From Elusimicrobiales bacterium (lineage in GTDB: Bacteria; Elusimicrobiota; Elusimicrobia; Elusimicrobiales; UBA9959), in assembly GCA_028688015.1 (NCBI GenBank), contig JAQTZB010000001.1, forward strand, positions 124,001 to 188,000: a stretch of 64,000 nucleotides of DNA. Direction: 5' to 3'. Shown here one piece after another: positions 1 to 6,884 of the stretch; the first letter of the stretch is position 1; each line of letters starts with the position of its first letter. A model generated the notes under the pieces. The model had not been told where the DNA came from. It worked only from the letters and a program-made list of their open reading frames with translations, and did not search any database. A program made the position numbers and the translations under genes.

Positions 1-32
1 GATTTGCCGCTGAGGTTCTTGTAAGTTTTCAT
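1..32 (-). CDS. Unidentified protein, N-terminus only (partial)
   Basis: An ATG at 32 read leftward gives MKTYKNLSGK before the window ends. It is preceded at good spacing by a purine-rich AAGGAA ribosome binding site, and a near-consensus promoter lies about 150 nt upstream at 182-209. Start signals are therefore better than for most genes here. Ten residues are too few to assign a family. Confidence 0.55.
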   Translation of the reverse strand, partial: MKTYKNLSGK

Positions 33-181
33 GGTTTCCTTCTTGTTTCTCTTTTGAGATTCTCGCGCCGCGGCCTGTCGGTACGGCCCTTAAGGGTATT
101 TTATTAATTTTGCGGCGCCAGCGGGGGTATAAAATGAAGAACCCGCGAAATCCCGTTTATAAGGGCCGCAGGTTCAAGTAT

Positions 182-209
182 ATTTTAGCAGAATTTTTGA
201 CGCTGTCAA
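182..209 (-). promoter_or_regulatory. Sigma-70-type promoter for the partial gene at 1-32
   Basis: On the minus strand a perfect TTGACA (204-209) is followed after 16 nt by TAAAAT (182-187). Transcription would start near 175 and give a leader of about 140 nt. The rest of 33-230 is AT-richer than the genes around it; I see no gene there. Confidence 0.65.
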
Positions 210-230
210 GCCCCCCCCGCGAAAATATTT

Positions 231-2018
231 TTATTCGTGCAGGGCCGACCAGCGGGCGAAAAGATCTTCTACCCGGGCCAGGCAGGCTTCCAGCTTCTTC
301 TGCCGCTCCGCCAGTTCCCCGGCGTCGGCGGCTATGGCCGGGTCTTCCAGGGCCTGCCGCGCCTTCTCCGCCTGCCGCTCGGCGGTCTGCATCTCGCTTT
401 CCAGCTTGCGAATGGCGGCCTTCTGTTCGCGCGTCTCTTTGGCCGAAGGGCCCGCCGCGGCCGGCGCCGGGGCCGGGGCCTCCGCGGGCCGCTCTTCCTG
501 CCGCGCGGTCTCCCACTGCGACAGGTCGGCGAAGTAGCGGGCGTTTCCGCGGCCATCGAGCGCCAGCACCCGGCGGCTGACGCGCTCCAGCAGGTAGCGG
601 TCGTGCGTCACCAGCACCAGCGCGCCGGGGAATTCCTGCATGCTGGCCTCCAGCACCTCCAGCGACTGCAGGTCCAGGTCGTTGGTGGGTTCGTCGAGGA
701 GCAGCAGATCTGCAGGGCGCAGCATGAAGCCGGCTATCAGCACGCGGGCCCGCTCGCCGCCGGAGAGCAGGCGCAGCGGCATGTCCAGCTGTTCCTGGCG
801 GAACAGGAAGCGCCTGGCCCAGGCCTGCACGTGCACGTTGTTGCCCTTGTAGTAAACGTGTTCGCCGTTGCCGCACAGCGCGCGCTTGAGCGTCTGGTCC
901 AGGTCCAGCTGCGCGCGGTGCTGGTCGAACAGGGCCACGCGCAGGCCGGCGGCCAGCTTCAGGGTGCCGGCGTCGGGCGGCAAATCGCCGGCCAGCATTC
1001 TGAGGAGGGTGGTTTTGCCGCTGCCATTGCCGCCCAGCAGGCCCAGCTTTTCGCCCGGGGCCAGCGTCAGGTCCAGCGGGCCGAACAGTTTCCTGCCGCC
1101 GAGACTCTTCTCTATCTTCACGGCGTGCACCAGGCGGTTGGCCTGGCGGTCGCCGGCGGTGAAATCTATGTCCGCGGCCCGGCCTTGGGCGTTGTGATAC
1201 TCCAGCTCCGACAGTTCTTCGATCATGTTGCCGGCCCGGTCGATGCGGGCCTTCTGCTTGGTGGTGCGCGCCCTGGGACCTTTGCGCAGCCAGGCGATCT
1301 CCCCCCGCACGATGTTGCGCAGCGAGTCCTCGCGGGAGGCCAGCGTGTCGAAGAAGGCCTCGCGGTTCTCCAGGAACCGGCTGTAGTTGCCGGCGCTGCT
1401 GAAGTGGCCTTCGGGGTAGCGCTTGTTGAGCTCTATCACGCGGTTGGTGACGCTCTCCAGGAAGCGGCGGTCGTGCGTGACGACCAAAAAGGGAAAGCTG
1501 AAGGTCTCGATGAAGTTCTCCAGCCACAGCACCCCCTCGATATCGAGGTGGTTGGTGGGTTCGTCGAGCAGCAGCAGGTCCGGGCGGCGCGCGCTCTGCG
1601 CCAGCAGGGCCAGGCGCTTGCGCCAGCCGCCGGACAGGACGTTGACCTCCTGCGCCGGGTCGGCGAAGCCGGCCGCGGCCAGCTCGGCGTCGGCGCGGCG
1701 CTCTTTGTCGTGCTCTTCCAGCCCCAGGCCGTCCAGCGCGGCGAGCAGTTCGTTGCGGACGGTCCAGCCGGGCGCCGCGGCTGCAAAGCGGTCCTGCTGC
1801 GGCAGGTAGCCCAGGCGCAGGCCGCGCCGGGGCGTGACGGCGCCGGCGTCGGGCGTCTCGGCCCCGGCCAGGATCTTGAGCAGCGTGGATTTGCCGGCCC
1901 CGTTAGGGCCGATGAGCCCGGTGCGCTCGCCTTCCGAAAGGCCGAACGACAGCCCCTCGAACAGCGGGCGCGGGCCGAAGCTTTTTGAAAGTCCCTGGCA
2001 GCTTAGAAGTATTCCCAT
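231..2018 (-). CDS. uup: ABC-F family ATPase, Uup-like
   Basis: A 595-residue soluble protein with two ABC ATPase modules in tandem and no membrane segments, which defines the ABC-F family (ribosome-associated translation factors). Module 1 has Walker A GPNGAGKS at residues 37-44, signature LSGGW at 128-132 and Walker B LLLLDEPTNHLD near 148-159. Module 2 has Walker A GGNGSGKT at 329-336, signature LSGGERAR and LLLDEPTNDLD. The linker between modules carries the basic stretch WLRKGPRARTTKQKAR typical of Uup. A charged C-terminal extension (about 515-590) looks like the Uup coiled coil that binds nucleic acid. Uup is linked in other bacteria to ribosome assembly and to suppressing transposon excision; which role applies here is unknown. 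The gene starts 25 nt after pyruvate kinase stops, so the two are probably co-transcribed. Confidence 0.85.
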   Translation of the reverse strand: MGILLSCQGLSKSFGPRPLFEGLSFGLSEGERTGLIGPNGAGKSTLLKILAGAETPDAGAVTPRRGLRLGYLPQQDRFAAAAPGWTVRNELLAALDGLGLEEHDKERRADAELAAAGFADPAQEVNVLSGGWRKRLALLAQSARRPDLLLLDEPTNHLDIEGVLWLENFIETFSFPFLVVTHDRRFLESVTNRVIELNKRYPEGHFSSAGNYSRFLENREAFFDTLASREDSLRNIVRGEIAWLRKGPRARTTKQKARIDRAGNMIEELSELEYHNAQGRAADIDFTAGDRQANRLVHAVKIEKSLGGRKLFGPLDLTLAPGEKLGLLGGNGSGKTTLLRMLAGDLPPDAGTLKLAAGLRVALFDQHRAQLDLDQTLKRALCGNGEHVYYKGNNVHVQAWARRFLFRQEQLDMPLRLLSGGERARVLIAGFMLRPADLLLLDEPTNDLDLQSLEVLEASMQEFPGALVLVTHDRYLLERVSRRVLALDGRGNARYFADLSQWETARQEERPAEAPAPAPAAAGPSAKETREQKAAIRKLESEMQTAERQAEKARQALEDPAIAADAGELAERQKKLEACLARVEDLFARWSALHE

Positions 2019-2043
2019 TTGAAGCCTGACGGTCCGCGGCGCG

Positions 2044-3078
2044 CTACGGGCGGCCGCGGCAGCCCTCGGTGTACTTTATGACCTGGTTCATCATGCGCAC
2101 GGCCTCCGCCGGGTACTTGCCGGCGGCGGTCTCGGCGGAGAGCATCACGAAATCGGTGCCGTCCAGCACGGCGTTAGCCACGTCGGAGACTTCGGCGCGG
2201 GTGGGGATGGGATTGGCGGTCATGCTTTCGAGCATCTGCGTGGCGGTGATGACCGGTTTGCCCAGCAGATTGCAGGCCTTGATGATGCGCTTCTGCAGCA
2301 TGGGCACTTCCCACAGCGGGAACATGACGCCCAGGTCGCCGCGGGCCACCATCACGCCGTCCGAAGCGGCGATTATCTCGTCGAGGTTCTTCAGGGACTC
2401 GCGGGCCTCGATCTTGGCGATGATCTTGCAGGCGGGCAGGCGCGGCCGCACTATTTTTTTTACTGCCAGCAGGTCGGCCGCGGAGCGCACGAAGGACTGG
2501 GCTATGAAGTCCGGCTTCAGCGTGAGGCCGAATTCCAGGTCCTCGCGGTCCTCTCCGGAGAGCAGCGGAAAATCCAAATGGGCCTCCGGTATGTTCAGGC
2601 CCTTGCGCTCTTTCAGCGTTCCCCCCGCCGTGACTTCGCAGGAGAGGGAGTCGCGCCCGATGTTCTTTACCTGCAGCGCTATATTGCCGTCGTCGATGTA
2701 GATGAAATGCCCCTTTTTTATCACTTTCAGGGAGCCGAGGTAGTCGAAAGGTATCTCACCTGGGCGGGAGCAGGTTTCGGCCTGCACCAGCGTCACGCGC
2801 TGGCGGCGCTTGAGCTCCAGCGGGGCCTTCAGACGCCCGATGCGGATGCGGTTGCCTTTGAGGTCCTGCAGTGTGAGGATGTGCCGGCGCAGCTTGCGGT
2901 TGAGCTCTCTCACCGACTTTACCCTGGCGGCGTGTTCCGCGTTGGTGCCGTGCGAGAAGTTCAGGCGCACGGCGTCCAGGCCGGCGTCGTAGAGGCGGCG
3001 CAGCAGGGCCGGGCTGGAACTGGCCGGGCCTAGGGTGGCCAGTATTTTAGTCCTGGGGCAGCGGGGCGTCTTGGTCAT
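2044..3078 (-). CDS. pyk: Pyruvate kinase, short form lacking the C-terminal domain
   Basis: Catalyses the last step of glycolysis, PEP + ADP to pyruvate + ATP. The barrel motifs are intact: RLNFSHG at 38-44, [10 protein letters not shown] near 72-81, the catalytic AKIEARE at 221-227 (Lys222, Glu224), ARGDLGV at 245-251, and [10 protein letters not shown] near 277-286. The small B domain (about 72-160) is present. The protein ends at residue 344, just after the last barrel helix, whereas usual enzymes are about 470 residues long and carry a C-terminal regulatory domain. Only 25 nt separate its stop from the next gene, so no displaced C domain can be hidden there. A TAAAAT hexamer sits 6 nt before the ATG and no Shine-Dalgarno is visible, so the mRNA may be leaderless. 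Confidence 0.9.
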   Translation of the reverse strand: MTKTPRCPRTKILATLGPASSSPALLRRLYDAGLDAVRLNFSHGTNAEHAARVKSVRELNRKLRRHILTLQDLKGNRIRIGRLKAPLELKRRQRVTLVQAETCSRPGEIPFDYLGSLKVIKKGHFIYIDDGNIALQVKNIGRDSLSCEVTAGGTLKERKGLNIPEAHLDFPLLSGEDREDLEFGLTLKPDFIAQSFVRSAADLLAVKKIVRPRLPACKIIAKIEARESLKNLDEIIAASDGVMVARGDLGVMFPLWEVPMLQKRIIKACNLLGKPVITATQMLESMTANPIPTRAEVSDVANAVLDGTDFVMLSAETAAGKYPAEAVRMMNQVIKYTEGCRGRP

Positions 3079-3084
3079 GTCTTG

Positions 3085-3090
3085 ATTTTA
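3085..3090 (-). promoter_or_regulatory. Candidate -10 box of pyk
   Basis: TAAAAT on the minus strand, 6 nt before the pyk start codon. There is no convincing -35 because the upstream terminator hairpin occupies that position. The spacing would put the transcription start at or next to the ATG. Confidence 0.3.
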
Positions 3091-3099
3091 CAAATAAAA

Positions 3100-3150
3100 C
3101 AGCCGCCTTAACGGGGACTGCGTGGCTCCCGGAAAGGCGGCTGCTTTTTT
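3100..3150 (-). terminator. Rho-independent terminator after the small Ig-like gene
   Basis: A 10-bp perfect stem (3100-3109 with 3134-3143) with a 24-nt loop. It is followed on the minus strand by TTTTATTT, and on the plus strand by a run of T, so it could act in both directions. Confidence 0.75.
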
Positions 3151-3163
3151 ACCGAAGACCGCT

Positions 3164-3523
3164 TTAGCTGGCTTTGCAGCGGCGGCGCTTGGAGATCAGG
3201 TACTCCCCGTTGCGCTTGTGCATGCGGGCCACCAGCTGGTGGGTACCCGTGGTATAGTTGGTCCAGTCGAACCACCAGTAGCCGTTGGCCCAGCGGCAGG
3301 GCTGCCAGGGCTGGTCGTTGACGGAGATGTCCACACCGGTGCAGTCGCTGGCGCCGATGCGCATGGTGTACTGCTTCGAGGTGATGGTCTCGAGGTTCTT
3401 CGGGTAGTCCACTACCACGTACTCGGTGGCGTTCACGAGCTTGGCCGCGGGCGTGGTCGCCTTAGCGGGGGTCGTGGTGGTGCTGGTGGTCTTGGTATTT
3501 TTTTTCACGGCTAACTTAAGCAT
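3164..3523 (-). CDS. Small Ig-like/carbohydrate-binding-like protein, function unknown
   Basis: I place the start at the ATG at 3523 (119 residues, MLKLAVKKNTK...) because GGAGGAA sits 7 nt before it; the upstream ATG at 3538 overlaps that ribosome site. Residues 1-30 are Lys/Thr/Ala-rich and low in complexity, without a signal peptide. Residues 32-119 form a compact beta-rich domain containing DYPKNLETITSKQYTMRIGA, a Trp/Tyr-rich stretch (WANGYWWFDWTNY) and a C-terminal HQLVARMHKRNGEYL. This pattern is like small Ig-fold domains resembling isoamylase N or CBM48 domains. It has three cysteines. Strong promoter, structured leader and own terminator mark a single-gene unit that is probably well expressed. 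No function can be assigned. Confidence 0.7.
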   Translation of the reverse strand: MLKLAVKKNTKTTSTTTTPAKATTPAAKLVNATEYVVVDYPKNLETITSKQYTMRIGASDCTGVDISVNDQPWQPCRWANGYWWFDWTNYTTGTHQLVARMHKRNGEYLISKRRRCKAS

Positions 3524-3607
3524 TTCGCTTTCCTCCATTGTCTCGGGCGGCTGGTTCCCCCTGCCGCTGTTCCCGTCGGGGCTGTTCCCCGGGGAAGTGT
3601 AAGGTAA

Positions 3608-3657
3608 GGCTTTGCGGTTTTTCCGGGCCGCTGGGCCCGGGCTTGCGCCGCTTTGCC
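3608..3657 (-). other. Structured mRNA leader element
   Basis: Within the roughly 155-nt leader of the small gene, the RNA can form a nested structure. The outer pairing GGC/GCC encloses a symmetrical AAA/AAA internal loop, then GCGG/CCGC, then an inner 7-bp hairpin (3623-3629 with 3634-3640, 4-nt loop). The rest of the leader (3524-3607) has repeated GGAACAGC and a TTCCCCGGGGAA palindrome. It shares short GGCAAA and GCAAAGCC strings with GEMM-type c-di-GMP riboswitches, but it lacks the rest of that consensus, so I do not call one. Confidence 0.4.
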
Positions 3658-3684
3658 GGAATTATTTTGTTTCCCCTCATGGCT

Positions 3685-3713
3685 AGTATAGCACTTTGCG
3701 GCTGTTGATGCAA
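3685..3713 (-). promoter_or_regulatory. Strong sigma-70-type promoter of the small Ig-like gene
   Basis: TTGCAT (3708-3713), a 17-nt spacer, then TATACT (3685-3690) on the minus strand. This is one of the best promoter matches in the window. Confidence 0.75.
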
Positions 3714-3726
3714 GAAAAAACGATGA

Positions 3727-3749
3727 AATGATACCCGCGAGGTATCATT
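3727..3749. repeat. 9-bp perfect inverted repeat, possible operator
   Basis: AATGATACC (3727-3735) and its complement GGTATCATT (3741-3749) with a 5-nt spacer. It lies 14 bp upstream of the -35 box of the promoter at 3685-3713. No T-run follows on either side, so an operator or activator site is more likely than a terminator. Confidence 0.4.
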
Positions 3750-3756
3750 ACTGATA

Positions 3757-3783
3757 TAAAAAGAGCGCCGGATGCCCGGCGCC
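3757..3783 (-). terminator. Rho-independent terminator of the moxR-bat-rpiB operon
   Basis: Stem GCGCCGG (3765-3771) with CCGGCGC (3776-3782), 4-nt loop, then CTTTTTAT on the minus strand. It lies about 45 nt after the rpiB stop codon. The remainder of 3784-3825 holds nothing recognisable. Confidence 0.7.
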
Positions 3784-3825
3784 CGACGAGAAAACCATGT
3801 TTTTAATACTGGAGTTAAATGGTCT

Positions 3826-4275
3826 TTATTTCCCGTTTTCCAGGTCGTCTATTTTCCTGAGGCGGCGCATGTGGCGCTCGTCCTGCGAGAATTTGGCCCC
3901 CGCGAAGGCGGCGGCTATATCGAAGGCCAGGGCAACCCCCACTATGCGCGCCCCGAGGCAGAGCACGTTAATGTCGTCGTGCTCCACGCCCTGGTGGGCG
4001 GAGTAGGTGTCGTGGCAGAGGCCGGCGCGGATGCCCTTGAGTTTGTTGGCGGCCACGCAGGCGCCCACGCCCGAGCCGCAGACCACTATGGCGCGCTCTG
4101 CGCGGCCGGCCAGCACCTCGCGTGAGGCGGCGGCCGCGAAATCGGGGTAGTCCACGGACTTGTCCGGGGAGTCGGTGCCTAGGTCGCTTACCTCGTGGCC
4201 CAGGGCTTTCAGGTGCGGCACCAGCAGGGCCTTGAGCGGGTACCCCGCGTGATCACTGGCTATAGCGAGTTTCAT
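3826..4275 (-). CDS. rpiB: Ribose-5-phosphate isomerase B
   Basis: Interconverts ribose 5-phosphate and ribulose 5-phosphate in the pentose phosphate pathway. At 149 residues it has normal length. It has the N-terminal SDHAGY phosphate-binding motif (7-12), the VVCGSGVGA loop with catalytic Cys66, and the HDTYSA...[14 protein letters not shown] segment (88-110) whose His99 matches the family's general acid/base region. It is the last gene of the long bat operon, starting 9 nt after batE stops. The link between a sugar isomerase and the Bat genes is probably just operon packing. Confidence 0.92.
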   Translation of the reverse strand: MKLAIASDHAGYPLKALLVPHLKALGHEVSDLGTDSPDKSVDYPDFAAAASREVLAGRAERAIVVCGSGVGACVAANKLKGIRAGLCHDTYSAHQGVEHDDINVLCLGARIVGVALAFDIAAAFAGAKFSQDERHMRRLRKIDDLENGK

Positions 4276-4284
4276 GGTTTCCTT

Positions 4285-5028
4285 TTAGAGTCGCTCTATG
4301 TCCGTCTTGAGGGCCCAGCCCTTGATGCCTTCCTTGGGCAGGCCGATCTCGTAATAGGCTTCGTCGCCGGTGTCGAGGATCTTGACTATGCGGCCCTCGG
4401 GCGCCGAGGCGTAGGTCTTGAAATTTTCGCCGGGGCCGCTCAGCATGCGCGTTCCCCCCGTCCTGGTCACCACGCCGGCGGAACTGAAAGGCGAAGACTG
4501 CCGCGCGCCCAGCCAGGCCAGCGTGAGCAGCAGCAGCAGGGCGGCGCCGGCGGAGGCGCGGCCGGCCGCCACGCCCAGCTTGTTGCCGTCGAGCAGGAAA
4601 CAGGCGGCGCCGGCCAGGCAGGCCAGCCAGAGCAGCAGCAGCGCCAGCGCCTTCAGCTCTGCTTCCGCCACGAAATAATAGGCGTAGTGCAGCGCAGCCG
4701 GCGCGCCCTCCGGCACCAGGGTCTGGCCGGTCTGGCGCAGGGCGAACTCGAGGTTGGCCCGGATGTCGCCGTCGCGGGGGTCCAGCATGAAAGCCCTGGC
4801 GTAATTGTAGACGGCCTGGCCGGGGCGGTTCAGGCGGTACAGCGCGTTGCCGGCGTTGTAGTAGCCCCATTGGTTGGAGGGCTCCTTGGTTATTACCTGC
4901 TTGTACCCGTCCAGGGCGTCCTGGTAGTCGCCGGAGCGGTACATGTCGTTGAACTCGGTCAGTTCTCCGCGGTCGTAGGCGGCGGCGCCGACGGGCAGCA
5001 GCAGCAGGGCGAGCAGGAGGGTTCTCAT
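4285..5028 (-). CDS. batE: BatE-like TPR/SH3 membrane protein
   Basis: A 247-residue protein with a signal peptide or first helix at 1-17. A TPR pair at about 20-95 includes WGYYNAGNALYRLNRPGQA. Two hydrophobic helices follow at about 125-145 and 152-170. A C-terminal SH3-like domain (about 180-247) contains LSGPGENFKTYASAPEG and ends in WALKTDIERL. TPR plus SH3 at the end of a batABCD cluster is the hallmark of BatE. The start codon overlaps the last base of the batD stop. It is probably a periplasm-facing partner of the VWA/BatD complex. Confidence 0.75.
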   Translation of the reverse strand: MRTLLLALLLLPVGAAAYDRGELTEFNDMYRSGDYQDALDGYKQVITKEPSNQWGYYNAGNALYRLNRPGQAVYNYARAFMLDPRDGDIRANLEFALRQTGQTLVPEGAPAALHYAYYFVAEAELKALALLLLWLACLAGAACFLLDGNKLGVAAGRASAGAALLLLLTLAWLGARQSSPFSSAGVVTRTGGTRMLSGPGENFKTYASAPEGRIVKILDTGDEAYYEIGLPKEGIKGWALKTDIERL

Positions 5029-6884
5029 TATTTGAGCTCCTTTTCCAGCCGCATGACGAGCAGCGAATACTTCTTGACCAGGTCCGAGGCCCCCTCGGCG
5101 CCGGCGGCCTCCGGGGAGAAATGCCTGAGCTCCAGGGCCTGCCAGAGGTCCCGCATTTCCTCTATAGAGGCGTCTGAGACGGCCGGGAAGCGCTGCTTGA
5201 CCAGCTCGGCCGCCTTGCGGATGGTCAGGGCGCTCACCTTGACTCCGGATTTATCCGAGAGGTAGTTCATGAAGGAATCGTAAACTTCCGAGACGGCCTC
5301 GTTGTGCTTGCCCTCTTTGATGAACTTCTCCGCCGCGGCGATGTCGTGGAAAGCCTCGCTGCGCGCGCGGCGGGCGCGGAACAGCAGCGGGTTGGCCAGT
5401 TTGAAGCGGTTGAAGCGGGCCAGCCAGAAGGAGAGCGTCAGCAGCGCCAGCGGCGCCCCGTGAGTCCACCAGGGCAGCCCCAGCACCGCGGCGGCCAGCA
5501 GCGGCAGCGAGTCGCCGCCGGCGCTGTCGCTGACGTAGCGGATGTCGCTGCCGGAAGCGGTCACCTGCCCCCCTCCGGGCGAGTTGTTGAAGTTAACCGT
5601 CTTGGCGCCCTGGCCGCCCTTCTGCACGGTGATGGAGACGGAGTCGGTCTCGAGCTGCTTGTAGGCCGCGGTGTGCGGATCGAAATAGACGAACTTAAGC
5701 GGCGGCACTGTCTTGCTGCCCTCGCTGCGGGGCACGAGGATATAGGTGAAAATTTTCTTGCCGGTGATGAGGTCGTTGTCCTTCTTGACGTCGAGGGAAC
5801 TCATCGTGTCGAACACCTTGAAGTCGGGAAGCTCGGGGAATTTGGGGGCGACGACGGTCTTCAGGTTGCCGCTGCCGGCCACGGTGACGGAGAAGTTGAC
5901 GGCCTCGCCTGCGCGGGCCTCCGGGCGGTCCACGGCGGCGGAGACCGTGTAGTTGCCGACGGCGCCGCTGAAGCCGGGCGGGGCGCCGGGCGGCAGCGGC
6001 TTGATCTCCAGGTTCAGCGTCTCGGTGTTGAATTCGCGGGTCTGGCCCTGCGCGCCGCTCATGGCCATGAACTTCTGGAAGAAGTTGGGGTCGAAAGGGT
6101 CTATGGCGTCCTGCGCGGGCACCTGCGCCACTACGGTGGCGGGGCGGATGACCGCAGGGCCGGCGTTGAGGCCGAACAGCGCGGCCTTGATCTCGCTGTA
6201 GGCGTAGCGCACGCCGCCGATGTCGGCCTCGCCGTTGCGCACCGGCGGCAGGTCCTCTGAGATGAGGTTGGTGAAGGCGGGCGGCACGTACTGCGGGTTG
6301 GAGCTGAGCGGCACCGAGGTGTAGAACTTGATGCTGATATTGATCTGCTCGCCGGGATAGGCGCTCTTGCGGTCGGTCTCGGCCTTCAGGAACAGCTGGT
6401 CGCCGCGGGTGGCGGCGGAGCGCGCGGCCTGCTGGACGCCGCGCGACTGGCGGACCGGCCGCGACGGCTGGGCCTGCTGGGGCTGGCCCGCGCCCTGCTG
6501 GGCCTTGGTCACGGTAACTGTGAGTTCCGGGGTGGCCGCGGTCTCCCTGCCGTTGGAGACGGTAATGGGCGGTATTTTCTGCTGGCCTATGAAGCGGGGC
6601 GTCAGGATATAGGTGAACGTGACCGAGGTTGTTATCTTGCCGTTGACTATGGAGATGTTCTGGCTGCGGCCCGAGGAGTAGACGTTGAAGTTCTGCATGT
6701 TGGGCAGCCGGGGCTCGGGCACGCTGGCCGAGTCGCCCGAGACTGCGACGGTCAGGTAGAGGTTGCCGTTGATCTCCACCGTCTCGCGGTCTATGTCGGC
6801 CGCCACGTTGAGGGCCGCCGACGCCGGGGCGGCCCACAGCAGGACGGCCAGCGCGGCCGCGGAGAGGGCGGCGAACCGGCTCAC
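5028..6884 (-). CDS. batD: BatD-like protein, membrane-anchored with Ig-like repeats
   Basis: 618 residues. A clear signal peptide (1-23, ending AAPASA) is followed by a long beta-rich periplasmic region (about 24-450) with repeated halves such as SFTYILTPRFIGQQKIPPI and FTYILVPRSEGSKTVPPLKF, typical of BatD (oxygen-tolerance family). One or two membrane helices lie near 455-485, followed by a helical cytoplasmic tail. The start overlaps the end of batB/C by 4 nt, which suggests coupled translation. BatD family members support stress resistance or cell-envelope functions together with MoxR ATPases; the precise target is unknown. Confidence 0.82.
   Translation of the reverse strand: MSRFAALSAAALAVLLWAAPASAALNVAADIDRETVEINGNLYLTVAVSGDSASVPEPRLPNMQNFNVYSSGRSQNISIVNGKITTSVTFTYILTPRFIGQQKIPPITVSNGRETAATPELTVTVTKAQQGAGQPQQAQPSRPVRQSRGVQQAARSAATRGDQLFLKAETDRKSAYPGEQINISIKFYTSVPLSSNPQYVPPAFTNLISEDLPPVRNGEADIGGVRYAYSEIKAALFGLNAGPAVIRPATVVAQVPAQDAIDPFDPNFFQKFMAMSGAQGQTREFNTETLNLEIKPLPPGAPPGFSGAVGNYTVSAAVDRPEARAGEAVNFSVTVAGSGNLKTVVAPKFPELPDFKVFDTMSSLDVKKDNDLITGKKIFTYILVPRSEGSKTVPPLKFVYFDPHTAAYKQLETDSVSITVQKGGQGAKTVNFNNSPGGGQVTASGSDIRYVSDSAGGDSLPLLAAAVLGLPWWTHGAPLALLTLSFWLARFNRFKLANPLLFRARRARSEAFHDIAAAEKFIKEGKHNEAVSEVYDSFMNYLSDKSGVKVSALTIRKAAELVKQRFPAVSDASIEEMRDLWQALELRHFSPEAAGAEGASDLVKKYSLLVMRLEKELK

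Noticed and set aside
237..1988. Plus-strand open frame opposite the ABC-F gene
   Set aside because: It is the complement of a gene with all ABC motifs; its translation has no recognisable motif.
2019..2043. Frameshift that would remove the pyruvate kinase C domain
   Set aside because: Only 25 nt lie between pyk and the next gene, and the ABC-F frame that follows is intact from its start.
3608..3657. GEMM c-di-GMP riboswitch in the leader of the small gene
   Set aside because: GGCAAA and GCAAAGCC occur, but the GNRA-capped stem, the GACGC segment and the second stem of the consensus are not found in the right order.
3516..3713. 65-codon frame upstream of the small Ig-like gene
   Set aside because: It begins at or before the -10 box of the strong promoter and overlaps the structured leader; the composition is not protein-like.
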